64,000 nucleotides of DNA from Dactylosporangium roseum (GTDB taxonomy: Bacteria; Actinomycetota; Actinomycetes; Mycobacteriales; Micromonosporaceae): positions 6,961,501 through 7,025,500 of the forward strand of contig NZ_CP073721.1 in assembly GCF_025264685.1 (NCBI RefSeq). The letters are read 5' to 3'. A model generated the notes under the pieces. That model saw only the letters and a list, made by a program, of their open reading frames with translations, made no database searches and was not told the DNA's origin. The position numbers were made by a program, and so were the translations under genes. Shown one piece after another: positions 54,760 to 63,350 of the stretch (position 1 is its first letter; each line of letters opens with the position of its first letter).

Positions 54760-56046
54760 GTGACCACAAGCTCGCTGCTGACCGACCATTACGAGCTGAC
54801 GATGCTGTCGGCGGCGCTGCGTGACGGCACCGCCGACCGGCGTTGCGTGTTCGAGGTCTTCGCACGCCGCCTGCCGACCGGCCGCCGCTACGGCGTGGTC
54901 GCCGGCACCGGCCGCCTGCCGTCGCTCATCGCCGACTTCCGCTTCTCGGAGGAGGACGTCGCGTTCCTCACCGAGCGCGGCGTCGTCGACCGGGCGACCG
55001 CGCGGTGGCTCGCCGGCTACCGCTTCTCCGGCGACATCGACGGCTACGCCGAGGGGGAACTGTTCTTTCCCGGTTCGCCGATCCTCACCGTGAGCGGCAC
55101 GTTCGCCGAGTGTGTGGCCCTGGAGACACTGGTGCTCTCGGTGCTCAACCACGACAGCGCTATCGCGGCCGCCGCCGCCCGCATGGTGACCGCCGCGCGC
55201 GGGCGCTCGGTCATCGAGATGGGCTCCCGGCGGACGCACGAGGAGGCGGCCGTCGCCGCCGCCCGGGCCGCCTACCTGGCCGGGTTCGCGTTCACGTCGA
55301 ACCTCGAGGCCGGCCGGCGGTACGGTATCCCGACCACCGGCACCGCGGCCCACGCGTTCACGCTGCTGCACGACTCGGAGCAGGCCGCGTTCGCCTCCCA
55401 GGTGGCGGCGCTGGGCAAGCAGACGACGCTGCTCGTCGACACGTACGACATCGCGCAGGGCATCCGCAACGCGATCGCCGTCGCCGGGTCGGACCTGCGG
55501 GCCGTCCGCATCGACTCGGGCGACCTGTCGGTGCTCGCCTCGGAGTCGCGGGCGCTGCTCGACTCCCTCGGCGCCACCGACACACAGATCATCGTGTCGG
55601 GCGACCTCGACGAATACGCCATCGCCGCCCTGGCCGCCGAGCCCGTCGACGCGTACGGCGCCGGCACCGCGGTTGTCGTGGGTTCGGGCGCGCCGACCGC
55701 CGGACTGGTCTACAAGCTGGTCGAGGTTGACGGCCGTCCGGTGGTGAAGCGGTCGGAGCACAAGGCCACGGTCGGCGGGCGGAAGACGGCGGTGCGGCGG
55801 CACAAGCCCACCGGCACCGCCACCGAGGAGGTTGTCGTCTCGCTCGGCGCACCCGCCCCCGAGCCGCACGACCGGCTGCTGCAGCGGGCGTTCCTGCGCG
55901 ACGGCGTGCCCGTGCCCGACCTGCCGACGCTGCACGACTCCCGTGAGCACCTGCGCCAGTGCCTCATCTCGATCCCGTGGGAGGGGCTCAAGCTCTCCGC
56001 CGGCGACCCGGCGGTTCCGGTCACGATGCTAGGAGGCTCCGCATGA
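54760..56046 (+). CDS. pncB: Nicotinate phosphoribosyltransferase
   Basis: The 428-residue enzyme makes nicotinate mononucleotide from nicotinate and PRPP in NAD salvage. Seen: LLTDHYELTMLSAALRDG at the start, FVFEVFARRLP-like CVFEVFARRLPTGRRYGVV, EMGSRRTHEEAAVAAARAAY, GTAAHAFTLLHDSEQAAF and RIDSGDLSVLA. It overlaps pncA by 4 bp (ATGA), so nicotinamide deamidation and the next step are encoded together. Confidence 0.94.
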   Translation: MTTSSLLTDHYELTMLSAALRDGTADRRCVFEVFARRLPTGRRYGVVAGTGRLPSLIADFRFSEEDVAFLTERGVVDRATARWLAGYRFSGDIDGYAEGELFFPGSPILTVSGTFAECVALETLVLSVLNHDSAIAAAAARMVTAARGRSVIEMGSRRTHEEAAVAAARAAYLAGFAFTSNLEAGRRYGIPTTGTAAHAFTLLHDSEQAAFASQVAALGKQTTLLVDTYDIAQGIRNAIAVAGSDLRAVRIDSGDLSVLASESRALLDSLGATDTQIIVSGDLDEYAIAALAAEPVDAYGAGTAVVVGSGAPTAGLVYKLVEVDGRPVVKRSEHKATVGGRKTAVRRHKPTGTATEEVVVSLGAPAPEPHDRLLQRAFLRDGVPVPDLPTLHDSREHLRQCLISIPWEGLKLSAGDPAVPVTMLGGSA

Positions 56047-56630
56047 CCCGGGCGTTGATCATCGTCGACGTGCAGAACGACTTCTGCGAGGGCGGCTCGC
56101 TGGCCGTCGCCGGTGGCGCCTCGGTGGCCGCCGCGATCACCGAGGTGCTGGCGTCGACGGCTCCGTCATCCACGTCGTGGGAGCACGTCGTGGCGACGCA
56201 GGACCACCACATCGACCCTGGCCCACACTTCTCGGCGCAGCCCGACTACGTCGCGACCTGGCCGAAACACTGCGTGGTCGGCACCGGCGGCGTCGACTTC
56301 CACCCGGCGCTGGACACGTCGCGGATCGAGGCGGTCTTCGAGAAGGGTGCGTACGAGGCGGCGTACTCGGGCTTCGAGGGCACGGCCGACGGCGTCGGCC
56401 TGGCGTCGTGGCTGCGCGAGCGTGCGGTGACCGACGTCGACGTGGTCGGCATCGCGACCGACCACTGCGTGCTGGCGACCGCCATGGACGCGGCACGTGA
56501 GGGTTTCGTTACGACCGTGTTGCTCGACCTCACGGCCGGTGTCGCACCTACCACGACCTCGATGGCCCTGGTCACCCTACGGAAGGCCGGGGTGAACCTT
56601 GTGGGTGAACCGGTCGTTGCCGAGGGTTGA
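56043..56630 (+). CDS. pncA: Nicotinamidase
   Basis: The 195-residue isochorismatase-fold hydrolase converts nicotinamide to nicotinate. The catalytic triad can be placed: Asp in IIVDVQNDFCEGGSL (residue 8), Lys in the EKGAYEAAYSGFEG region, and Cys in GIATDHCVLATAMDA. Metal-binding Asp/His are in ATQDHHIDPGPHF. Cytosolic. It follows and overlaps pncB, completing a two-gene salvage operon. Confidence 0.93.
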   Translation: MTRALIIVDVQNDFCEGGSLAVAGGASVAAAITEVLASTAPSSTSWEHVVATQDHHIDPGPHFSAQPDYVATWPKHCVVGTGGVDFHPALDTSRIEAVFEKGAYEAAYSGFEGTADGVGLASWLRERAVTDVDVVGIATDHCVLATAMDAAREGFVTTVLLDLTAGVAPTTTSMALVTLRKAGVNLVGEPVVAEG

Positions 56631-56843
56631 CCAACCGGCGGATGGCACGTGGTTGGACTTGCTGTGTAACAAGCGGCGTGTACCGTCATGCGGGCAAGCG
56701 GTTCCGCGAACGATGTGAGGACTTCTCACGTCACAACGTAAGGAGCACCTACACGGAGCGTGGCGAAAGAGGCAAGATTTCGCTACGCTTGCGGGACCTC
56801 GAAGGGTCGTCCATGGTGGACGGCTCAGCACCAGGAGGGTCAC

Positions 56844-57221
56844 GTGAAGTTGTCGATCGAGACTCGCCCTTCGGATCAGCGCGAGGCATTGCTGACACTG
56901 AGTGGCGAAATCGACTATGAGACCGCTCAGGAGCTCCGTAACGCAGTGAGCTCAGTGCTCGACGGAAGTATCGACCTGCTCGTCATCGATCTTGCGAAGG
57001 TCACCTTCCTCGACTCCACCGGGATCGGCACCCTTGTCGTAGCCAAGCGCATCTGTCACAGCATGGGCGTCAAGCTCGACATCCGCCGCCCCAACCCGTT
57101 CATCGCACGTCTGTTCGCCGTGGTGGGTGTCAGCGACATCCTCGGCGTGCCGATCCCACCCGGCACCGTCTCGGGCCGGTTGCCCCAGCCTCGCGAACGC
57201 GGAGTGACCCAGCCCGCCTGA
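56844..57221 (+). CDS. STAS anti-sigma factor antagonist
   Basis: The 125-residue STAS protein has the phosphorylatable Ser58 in KVTFLDSTGIGTLV, the core of RsbV/SpoIIAA-type antagonists, which bind an anti-sigma kinase when unphosphorylated. A C-terminal extension (PIPPGTVSGRLPQPRERG) follows the domain. Start GTG 56844 follows AGGAGG by six bases. The longer upstream frame has no start signal. Its kinase partner is not adjacent. The RsbW-like protein at 15755 is one candidate. Confidence 0.87.
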   Translation: MKLSIETRPSDQREALLTLSGEIDYETAQELRNAVSSVLDGSIDLLVIDLAKVTFLDSTGIGTLVVAKRICHSMGVKLDIRRPNPFIARLFAVVGVSDILGVPIPPGTVSGRLPQPRERGVTQPA

Positions 57222-57659
57222 CGCATAGATCACTCTTCATCCGTTCCACCTTTCGGGTTCATGGCATCGACGCATTTGAGTGGCTCTTGCGGTTCGCTCT
57301 TGGGAGCGCCTCCACCTGCACTCGGAGGCGCTCCCAAGAGCATCGGGACACCGCCGCGCCGGACCGCAGGCCTTGGCCGACACACGGCCCCAGCCTCGTG
57401 ACCACACCCCGGCCCGTGTCGCCTCCCCGTCGCGCCACCCGCCCACATGGCTGGCCGGCTGACCCACGTGACACGTCCAGCCCCGCCAGGCACCTCTTAC
57501 GCCTCGGCTGGCAGCGCTCCGCCGCGGCCTTAACAGATCGGAGTTTTCTGCGGGGTTCCAGGCCGTCATAGCTCCGCGATCATGAATCAACCCGAGGCGC
57601 ATCCGGCCAATCCGGGCATCTCGACGCGTTGTGGTTGACACCGATTCGGGTTCATGGTC
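57222..57659. other. Intergenic region, hairpin and no gene
   Basis: This begins a 923-bp gap between the STAS gene and ctaD. Apart from the 17-bp hairpin at 57297-57340, I see no gene, start signal or conserved protein in it. The rest of the gap is filled by repeat copy C and the ctaD terminator. Confidence 0.5.
57297..57340. terminator. Perfect 17-bp hairpin after the STAS gene
   Basis: CTCTTGGGAGCGCCTCC (57297-57313) pairs fully with 57324-57340 around a 10-nt loop. It starts 76 bp after the STAS stop. A terminator is likely, though the distance is large and no U-run follows. Confidence 0.65.
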
Positions 57660-57965
57660 TGGACGTCTTCGCACTGCCAGACGGCAAGGCCGCGAAGTTC
57701 AGCCCAACGGCCCCGGTCAACCCTGCCAAGACCGACAATTCGGGCGCCGAGCTCGTGAGATGTCGCCGCCGAGGCGTGCCGCCGTCGCGCCTGCGGCGCA
57801 ACCCGCCGCCGCGCCGCTCGACCTCATGATCATGGGAAAGATATGGCTATCGGGGTAGCCACATCTTTCCCATGATCTGTCATGGAGTCGCCCGGCCCGG
57901 AACCCGCCATCCCGGGTCCGGCGGCGAGCATGAGCGAGAGACACCACCCGCACGACTGTGCGTCA
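57660..57965 (+). repeat. Interspersed palindromic repeat, copy C
   Basis: This is the longest copy. The left flank (GGCAAGGCCGCGAAG, ACAATTCGGGCGC, GTCGCCGCCGAGGCG, CCGCTCGACCTCATGATC) matches copy A. The core arms are at 57825-57842 and 57866-57881, around GGCTATCGGGGTAGCC. The right flank (GCCCGGCCCGGAAC, CACCCGCACGACTG) is shared with copies A and B respectively. No coding potential is evident. Confidence 0.75.
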
Positions 57966-58074
57966 CCGTCCGGTAGCGCAACACCGGGGTCGACAGGCGA
58001 CCGCTCAGCCGGCGCCGGGCCACGCCGACGCGGGCGCGGCACCCGGGGAGCCGGGACGGTGGCCCGGGAGACGG

Positions 58075-58135
58075 TGCGGCACGTCGAACGCCCCCGGGCC
58101 TGGTCTCCAGGCCCGGGGGCGTTCGACGTGCCGCA
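58075..58135 (-). terminator. Very strong terminator hairpin after ctaD
   Basis: A perfect 28-bp stem (58075-58102 with 58108-58135) and 5-nt loop starts 9 bp after the ctaD stop on the minus strand. No U-run follows. Confidence 0.85.
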
Positions 58136-58144
58136 CAGGCGGCG

Positions 58145-59881
58145 CTAGCGCTGTTCCCTGTAGGTCGCGCCGCCGTCGGCCTCGTGGGTCAGCGGGCGGG
58201 CGCCGCCCGGAGGCGGGGCGTCCAGCGAGTGGCCGGGAGCGTGTGCCGGGTAGCGGGCGTCGAAGGCCGGGCGCTCCGAGCGGATGCGCGGCATGCTGTC
58301 GAAGTTGCGCAGCGGGGGCGGGCAGGAGGTCGCCCACTCCAGGGACATGCCGTGGCCCCACGGGTCGTTGACCTCGACCACGCGGCCCGCCTTGTACGAC
58401 TTCCAGACGTTCCACAGGAACGGCAGGGTCGAGATGCCGGTGATGAACGAGCCGATCGTCGAGATCATGTTCAGCGCGGCGAAGCCGTCGGTGTCCAGGT
58501 AGTCGGCGTACCGGCGGGGCATGCCCTGGGTGCCGAGCCAGTGCTGGACGAGGAATGTGGTGTGGAAGCCGATCGTGGTGAGCCAGAAGTGAATCTTGCC
58601 GAGGCGCTCGTCGAGCATCCGGCCGGTCATCTTCGGGAACCAGAAGTAGATGCCGGCGTACACCGCGAACACGATCGTGCCGAAGAGCACGTAGTGGAAG
58701 TGAGCCACCACGAAATACGTGTCCGAAACGTGGAAGTCGATCGGCGGGCTGGCGAGCAGCACGCCCGAGAGGCCGCCGAAGAGGAAGGTCACCAGGAAGC
58801 CGATGGCGAAGAGCATCGGCGTCTCGAAGGTGATCTGGCCGCGCCACATGGTGCCGATCCAGTTGAAGAACTTCATGCCGGTCGGCACGGCGATGACGAA
58901 ACTCAGGAACGAGAAGAACGGCATGAGGACCTGACCGGTCGCGAACATGTGGTGCGCCCACACGCTCATCGACAGGGCGCCGATCGAGATGGTCGCGCCG
59001 ACGAGGCCCTTGTAGCCGAAGACCGGCTTGCGGCTGAAGACCGGGATGATCTCGGTGATGATGCCGAAGAACGGCAGCGCCACGATGTACACCTCGGGGT
59101 GGCCGAAGAACCAGAACAGGTGCTGCCAGAGCATCGCGCCGCCGGTCGAGGCGTCGTAGACGTGCGCACCGAGGCGGCGGTCGGCCTCGAGCGCCAGCAG
59201 GGCGGCGGCGAGGATCGGGAAGACCATGATCACCAGGACGCTGGTGACCAGGATGTTCCAGGTGAACATCGGCATCCGGAACATGGTCATGCCCGGGGCG
59301 CGCAGCGTCAGGATCGTGGTGATCATGTTGACGGCGCCCAGGATGGTGCCCAGACCGGACAGGACCAGGCCGACGATCCACAGGTCGGCGCCGACGCCGG
59401 GCGAGTGGATGATGCTGTTCAGCGGCGCGTAGGCGAACCAACCGAAGTCGGCCGCGCCACCCGGCGTGATGAAACCGATCAGCGTGATCGAGCCGCCGAA
59501 GGCGTAGAGCCAGTAGGCGAACGAGTTCAGTCGCGGAAACGAGACGTCCGGCGCGCCGATCTGCAGCGGTGTGATGTAGTTCGCGAACGCGAACACGATC
59601 GGCGTCGCGAAGAACAGCAGCATGATCGTGCCGTGCATCGTGAAAAGCTGGTTGTACTGCTCGGGCGACAGGAACTGCAGACCCGGCCGGGCCAGCTCGG
59701 CGCGCATCAGCAGCGCCATGAACCCGCCGATCATGAAGAACACGAACGACGTGGTGAGGTACATCAAGCCGATCTGCTTGGCGTCCGTGGTCCGCAACAG
59801 CCGAGCGAACGCCGAGCCCTTGACCGGCTTGTGCACCGGCCAAGGCCTGGTGACGATCGGCTTTGGCGCAACGGTGGTCAC
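58145..59881 (-). CDS. ctaD: Cytochrome c oxidase subunit I (aa3 type)
   Basis: The 578-residue, 12-helix heme-copper oxidase subunit reduces oxygen and pumps protons in the cytoplasmic membrane. Heme and CuB ligands are in MHGTIMLLFF, FWFFGHPEVYIVALP (with the cross-linked Tyr), VWAHHMF and HFHYVLFG. The C-terminal tail is Pro-rich, as in actinobacteria. GTG 59881 is chosen because AGGAGG lies six bases upstream. The longer frame starts with TTG without a site. The gene stands alone: ctaC and ctaE are not in the window. Confidence 0.95.
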   Translation of the reverse strand: MTTVAPKPIVTRPWPVHKPVKGSAFARLLRTTDAKQIGLMYLTTSFVFFMIGGFMALLMRAELARPGLQFLSPEQYNQLFTMHGTIMLLFFATPIVFAFANYITPLQIGAPDVSFPRLNSFAYWLYAFGGSITLIGFITPGGAADFGWFAYAPLNSIIHSPGVGADLWIVGLVLSGLGTILGAVNMITTILTLRAPGMTMFRMPMFTWNILVTSVLVIMVFPILAAALLALEADRRLGAHVYDASTGGAMLWQHLFWFFGHPEVYIVALPFFGIITEIIPVFSRKPVFGYKGLVGATISIGALSMSVWAHHMFATGQVLMPFFSFLSFVIAVPTGMKFFNWIGTMWRGQITFETPMLFAIGFLVTFLFGGLSGVLLASPPIDFHVSDTYFVVAHFHYVLFGTIVFAVYAGIYFWFPKMTGRMLDERLGKIHFWLTTIGFHTTFLVQHWLGTQGMPRRYADYLDTDGFAALNMISTIGSFITGISTLPFLWNVWKSYKAGRVVEVNDPWGHGMSLEWATSCPPPLRNFDSMPRIRSERPAFDARYPAHAPGHSLDAPPPGGARPLTHEADGGATYREQR

Positions 59882-60021
59882 GAAAGGCCTCCTGAGGCTG
59901 TTGAACAAGCTGGCGAGCCAGCTCCGCGAGGTGCCCGCCCGATCACCTGCGCGATCATCACGTCACCTCGGAGGCAGAATAGTCTGCCCTCCCGGGGGCG
60001 AATGCGCTGGGGGCGTGCGGT

Positions 60022-60360
60022 CTAGCGTGTCGGGGCCGGCGCGCCGCCTTCGGCGCCCAGCGAGAACGAGATGGCGCCGGCCGCGATCGCTGCCAGGACC
60101 AACAGGACGATGCCCCAGAAGATCAGCCGGTCTGCCGGCGCCGGGCTCTTGACCGCATCGATGAGCCTGGCGCGGACGGGGGCCGCGGCGGGGGGTACCG
60201 CGGGCACCTCGGCGGTGGTCGACTCCGAGTCGACGGGCGCGTGTCCCGCCGGAGCCGGCGTCGACGTGGACAGCGCGCGCATCACGATGAGGGTGGCGCC
60301 GGCGAGCACCAGGAGCACGCCGAGCACCGCCACGAGGACGGAAATCCAGTCACGCATCAC
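60022..60360 (-). CDS. Small two-helix membrane protein
   Basis: The 112-residue protein has one helix at each end (about residues 6-28 and 80-101) joined by a Pro/Ala-rich linker. It may form a hairpin in the membrane. It is the next gene upstream of ctaD on the same strand, 140 bp away. No family recognised. Confidence 0.6.
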   Translation of the reverse strand: MMRDWISVLVAVLGVLLVLAGATLIVMRALSTSTPAPAGHAPVDSESTTAEVPAVPPAAAPVRARLIDAVKSPAPADRLIFWGIVLLVLAAIAAGAISFSLGAEGGAPAPTR

Positions 60361-60383
60361 AGCAGGCTAGGAGATTCACACAG

Positions 60384-60480
60384 GTCACACCAGAGTCTCT
60401 GGTGGCCTCGTTCGTCCAGCCGCCGCTCACGACGGTCAAGCGGCCGGCCGAGGAGATCGGCGCCGCCGCGGCGGGCCGGT
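60384..60480 (+). pseudogene. C-terminal fragment of a LacI-family regulator
   Basis: The frame reads PESLVASFVQPPLTTVKRPAEEIGAAAAG here. The stretch FVQPPLTTVKRPAEEIG matches the conserved end of LacI-type ligand-binding domains (DPPLTTVRQPVEEMG). Nothing upstream encodes the rest of the domain or the DNA-binding head, so this is a leftover. The family match is from memory of the motif. A frame starting at 60402 is not a real gene start. Confidence 0.5.
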
Positions 60481-60610
60481 TCCCCGGCACCCGGTTCGCC
60501 GCCGCCGGACCCGGCCGGAGCGCCCTCCTACCCGGGATCACCCACCTGACCTCGATCGGCATGGCCATATCCGCCTGCACGCGGGTACCCGCGACGCTAG
60601 ACATGGAGGC

Positions 60611-61468
60611 ATGAAGGCCATCACGCTGACCGAGCACGGCGATGCCGGCGGAGAGTCCCTCCAGAGTTTTTCCCTCCAAGACCTGCCCGACCCGCAGATC
60701 GGCCCCGACCAGATCCTCGTCGACGTGCGGGCGGCCGGCGTCAACCCCGCGGACCCGCGTCTCAGCGGCGGCGAGATCCCGGGCTGGGACGTCGCCGGCG
60801 TGGTGGTCGCCACCGGGCCGCAGGTTCAGAACTTCGTCGTCGGTGACGAGGTCTACGCCTGCGCACAGAGCACCTACGCCGAGCGGGCCGCGGTGGCCGA
60901 GCGGGACGCCGCGCACAAGCCCGCCGCGCTGAGTTTCGTGGAAGCGGCGGCGGTACCGCTGGCCGCGCTCACCGCACTCCAGGCGCTGCGCGCCGCCGGT
61001 ACCGGGGAGGGTGACGTGGTGCTCGTGCACGGTGCCGCCGGCGGCGTCGGGCACTTCGCGGTGCAGATCGCACGGGCGCTCGGCGCGGAACGGGTACTCG
61101 GCACCGCGCCGGACACCGACCACGAGTTTCTACGCGAGTTGGGCGCCGAGCCGGTCGAGACCCCCGCCGAGCCGGTCGACGTGGCACTCGACCTGCGCGG
61201 TGGCGCGGCGACGGAGCAGGCCTTGCAGCAGGTGAAGGACCCGGCGCGGGCGGTGTCGACCGTGGAGGGGCAGCGGATCACGGACGGCGGCGGCCGGTTC
61301 GTCGCGCCGGAGCCCGACGCCGACGGCCTGCGCTGGCTGGCCGACCTGGCCGACAAGGGCCGGCTACGGGTCAACCTGCACCGTGAGCTGCCGCTCGCCG
61401 AGGCGGCCGACGCGCACCGCCTGGTCGAGTCGGGCCACGTGCGCGGCAAGGTGGTCCTGACTCCCTGA
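60611..61468 (+). CDS. Quinone oxidoreductase-like MDR enzyme
   Basis: The 285-residue medium-chain reductase lacks the zinc-binding Cys cluster and belongs to the NADPH-dependent quinone oxidoreductase group. Seen: ILVDVRAAGVNPADPR, GWDVAGVVVATG, AAVPLAALTALQAL and the nucleotide-binding loop VLVHGAAGGVGHFAVQIA (about residues 135-152). The C-terminus ends GHVRGKVVLTP, typical of the group. It is slightly shorter than usual (about 300-330). Substrate unknown. Start ATG 60611 follows GGAGGC. Confidence 0.88.
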   Translation: MKAITLTEHGDAGGESLQSFSLQDLPDPQIGPDQILVDVRAAGVNPADPRLSGGEIPGWDVAGVVVATGPQVQNFVVGDEVYACAQSTYAERAAVAERDAAHKPAALSFVEAAAVPLAALTALQALRAAGTGEGDVVLVHGAAGGVGHFAVQIARALGAERVLGTAPDTDHEFLRELGAEPVETPAEPVDVALDLRGGAATEQALQQVKDPARAVSTVEGQRITDGGGRFVAPEPDADGLRWLADLADKGRLRVNLHRELPLAEAADAHRLVESGHVRGKVVLTP

Positions 61469-61585
61469 CCCCGCTCCCCCGGTCCGGCCGCTGTGCCGGA
61501 GCGGGGACACCGAGGCTGGTCGAACGGCCCCTCCCGGGTGGTGATCCGGCGGCAGGTGTCGTAGCCGGCGAGCGGCGCCCGGGAC

Positions 61586-61706
61586 GGGGTCGCGACCGTG
61601 ACGATCACCCTCCGAGCTCGACGCGGGCACCAACACGATCGAGGCCGGGAACACCCCCGGCAGGCGGTGTCCCGACCTCGACCGCATCACCGTTGCCCCC
61701 CGCTGA
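61586..61706 (+). pseudogene. C-terminal fragment of a carbohydrate-binding module
   Basis: The segment GVATVTITL (61586-61612) is followed, after a frame change near 61612, by ELDAGTNTIEAGN and PDLDRITVAPR with a stop at 61704-61706. The pattern AGTNTI-x-GN-PDLDRI is the end of CBM35/CBM6-type sugar-binding modules in secreted glycosidases. No enzyme domain remains upstream. The frame break and missing N-terminus are seen. The family is from memory. Confidence 0.5.
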
Positions 61707-61887
61707 CCACCCCAGCTCGGCAACGTGTTGTGGCGCAAAGCCTTTGGCGTGACCGTGCGCCGGTGGACCATCCAGGGAGGCTTCCGGCTTCCGGCGCCGG
61801 TCACACTGCAAGAATGACGGCCGGACCTGGGTCGCACCCGCAATCGGGCTGGGAACTTCCTGAGTAACGGGCACGACGCTCACCCGC
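61707..61887. other. Intergenic remnant zone, no gene
   Basis: Together with the flanking fragments this fills the 486-bp gap between 61468 and 61955. Several overlapping frames are open on both strands but look like shadow. I find no start signal, promoter or hairpin I can support. Confidence 0.4.
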
Positions 61888-61968
61888 ATGGCCCTCTTCG
61901 ATCTTCCGCTCGACAGGCTCCGGGCGTACCGTTCCGTCGCCAACGCCCTGCCGGCTAGCGCACTCTGA
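61888..61968 (+). pseudogene. N-terminal fragment of an acetyl-xylan esterase-like gene
   Basis: ATG at 61888 begins MALFDLPLDRLRAYR, the N-terminus expected for actinobacterial acetyl-xylan esterases / cephalosporin-C deacetylases (MxLFDLPLxELRxYRP). The frame stops after 26 codons at 61966-61968, and nothing of the hydrolase domain follows. Instead the oppositely directed S4 gene begins to overlap. It is a decay remnant. Identification rests on the N-terminal motif from memory. Confidence 0.5.
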
Positions 61969-62161
61969 GGGTCTCGCCCAGCAGCCGCACGACGTCGCCG
62001 CGGCGCAACTGCCGCCCGCGGCGCGTCTCCACCTCGCCGTTGACGGTGACCTCGCCCTCGAGGATGACTTCCTTGCTCTCCCCGCCGGACTCCAGGACGT
62101 TCGCCAGCTTGAGGAACTGCCCGAGCCGGATCATGTCGCCGCGGATCTCGATCTCCTTCAC
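61955..62161 (-). CDS. S4 RNA-binding domain protein
   Basis: The 68-residue protein is a single S4 domain (IRLGQFLKLANVLESGGESKE, then VTVNGEVETRRGRQLRRGD), the small YbcJ/YaaA-type form that binds structured RNA and is often linked to ribosomes. GTG 62161 overlaps the ankyrin gene stop by 4 bp. The C-terminus overlaps the esterase remnant by 14 bp on the opposite strand. Confidence 0.9.
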   Translation of the reverse strand: MKEIEIRGDMIRLGQFLKLANVLESGGESKEVILEGEVTVNGEVETRRGRQLRRGDVVRLLGETLRVR

Positions 62162-62553
62162 TTCCCGCGCTCCAGGAGTTCGACCATCCGCGGCAGGTTA
62201 AAGAACCGGGCCGTCTCGACCGCCGAGGGACCGCCGGCGTGCGGATCGGCACCCGCGGCGAGCAGTGTGCCGACCGAGTCGGGCGACTGGCGGAACACCG
62301 CCGCGCCCAGGGCGGTCTGGCCGCGATCGTTGGCACGGTCGACCTCGGCGCCCCGCTCGACCAGCGCGGCCACCGTGTCCGGGTGGTTGTGGTAGGCCGC
62401 CAGCATCAGCAGCGTGTCGCCCTTGTCGTTGGTCAGGTCGACCGGCAGGCCGGCGTCGACGTTGGCGGTCAGCTCACCGGTCGCACCCGACCTGGCCAGG
62501 TCGAACATCCGGTGCGCGAAGTCGATCACGTCCTGATCGAGCGGTTCACTCAC
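62158..62553 (-). CDS. Ankyrin-repeat protein
   Basis: The 131-residue protein contains about three ankyrin repeats (KGDTLLMLAAYHNHPDTVAA, RGQTALGAAVFRQSPDSVGT and a degenerate last one). It is a likely protein-binding module in the cytosol without other domains. It is translationally coupled to the S4 gene. The pairing of ankyrin and S4 genes looks conserved, but its role is not known. Confidence 0.88.
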   Translation of the reverse strand: MSEPLDQDVIDFAHRMFDLARSGATGELTANVDAGLPVDLTNDKGDTLLMLAAYHNHPDTVAALVERGAEVDRANDRGQTALGAAVFRQSPDSVGTLLAAGADPHAGGPSAVETARFFNLPRMVELLERGK

Positions 62554-62651
62554 ACTGCCAGCGTAGCTGTCGGGCAGTTGACGCCCGTGCCGCCGAACCT
62601 TCTGCCGCGGCCGCCCGTGTCATTGGGCACAGCTATGACAAGGAGACGAGA

Positions 62652-63194
62652 ATGCGGAAGTACGTCATGACCGTCGCGGCGGCCGCGGCCGTCGCACTGT
62701 CGCTGACCGCCTGCGGCGCGATCGACCTGACCGACCGGGACACCACCGAGCCCGCCGCGTCCGCCGGAGCCTCGGCCGCGCCGTCGGCTTCCACCGGCAA
62801 GTCCGCCGACACCGCCGGCGTCAAGGTCGCCGACACCGCGACGCTCGGGAAGGTGGTGACCGACTGGAAGGGCTGGACGCTGTACCGCTTCGAGAAGGAC
62901 ACCCCGAAACCGTCGAAGTCGGTCTGCGAGGGTGAGTGCCTGGTGAAGTGGCCGGCCGTCCCGTACGTGCAGGACATGAAGATCGAGGGCGTCGACCCGA
63001 AGCTCATCGGCAAGCTCACCCGCGGCGACGGCACGCAGCAGCTCACGATCGACGGCTGGGCCGCGTACCGGTTCGCCGCCGACGCCAAGCCGGGCGACAT
63101 CAAGGGTCAAGGTGTGGGCGGGGTCTGGTTCGCCTTCACGCCCGAGGGCAAGAAGGCCCAGGCCGTCGCGGGCACCACCGGCGGCGGATACTGA
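62652..63194 (+). CDS. Secreted lipoprotein (COG4315-type repeats)
   Basis: The 180-residue protein has a lipoprotein signal peptide with lipobox SLTAC (lipidated Cys21) and a Ser/Ala-rich linker. Two repeats follow of the kind WKGWTLYRFEKDTPKPSKSVCEG...CLVKWPAV and IDGWAAYRFAADAKPGDIKGQG, found in the SCO0930-like family of unknown function. Two Cys in CEGEC (about residue 96-100) may be redox-active or bind metal. It is anchored outside the membrane. ATG 62652 follows AGGAG. Confidence 0.85.
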   Translation: MRKYVMTVAAAAAVALSLTACGAIDLTDRDTTEPAASAGASAAPSASTGKSADTAGVKVADTATLGKVVTDWKGWTLYRFEKDTPKPSKSVCEGECLVKWPAVPYVQDMKIEGVDPKLIGKLTRGDGTQQLTIDGWAAYRFAADAKPGDIKGQGVGGVWFAFTPEGKKAQAVAGTTGGGY

Positions 63195-63350
63195 CGTCCC
63201 TGATCGCGGCGCCGGCTCCCACCCCCTCGGGAGCCGGCGCCGCCGCGGTCGTGGAGATCTCGTGACGAGGAGCGCGGGGCGGCGAAGCCGTCGGCGCCGA
63301 AAAACCGTTGCGGCCGATCTGGGGCGCTGGCTAGGTTGGTCGTACACGGG

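Noticed and set aside
58184..60025. 613-codon plus-strand frame
   Set aside because: Antisense to ctaD and strongly charged without motifs. ctaD is certain.
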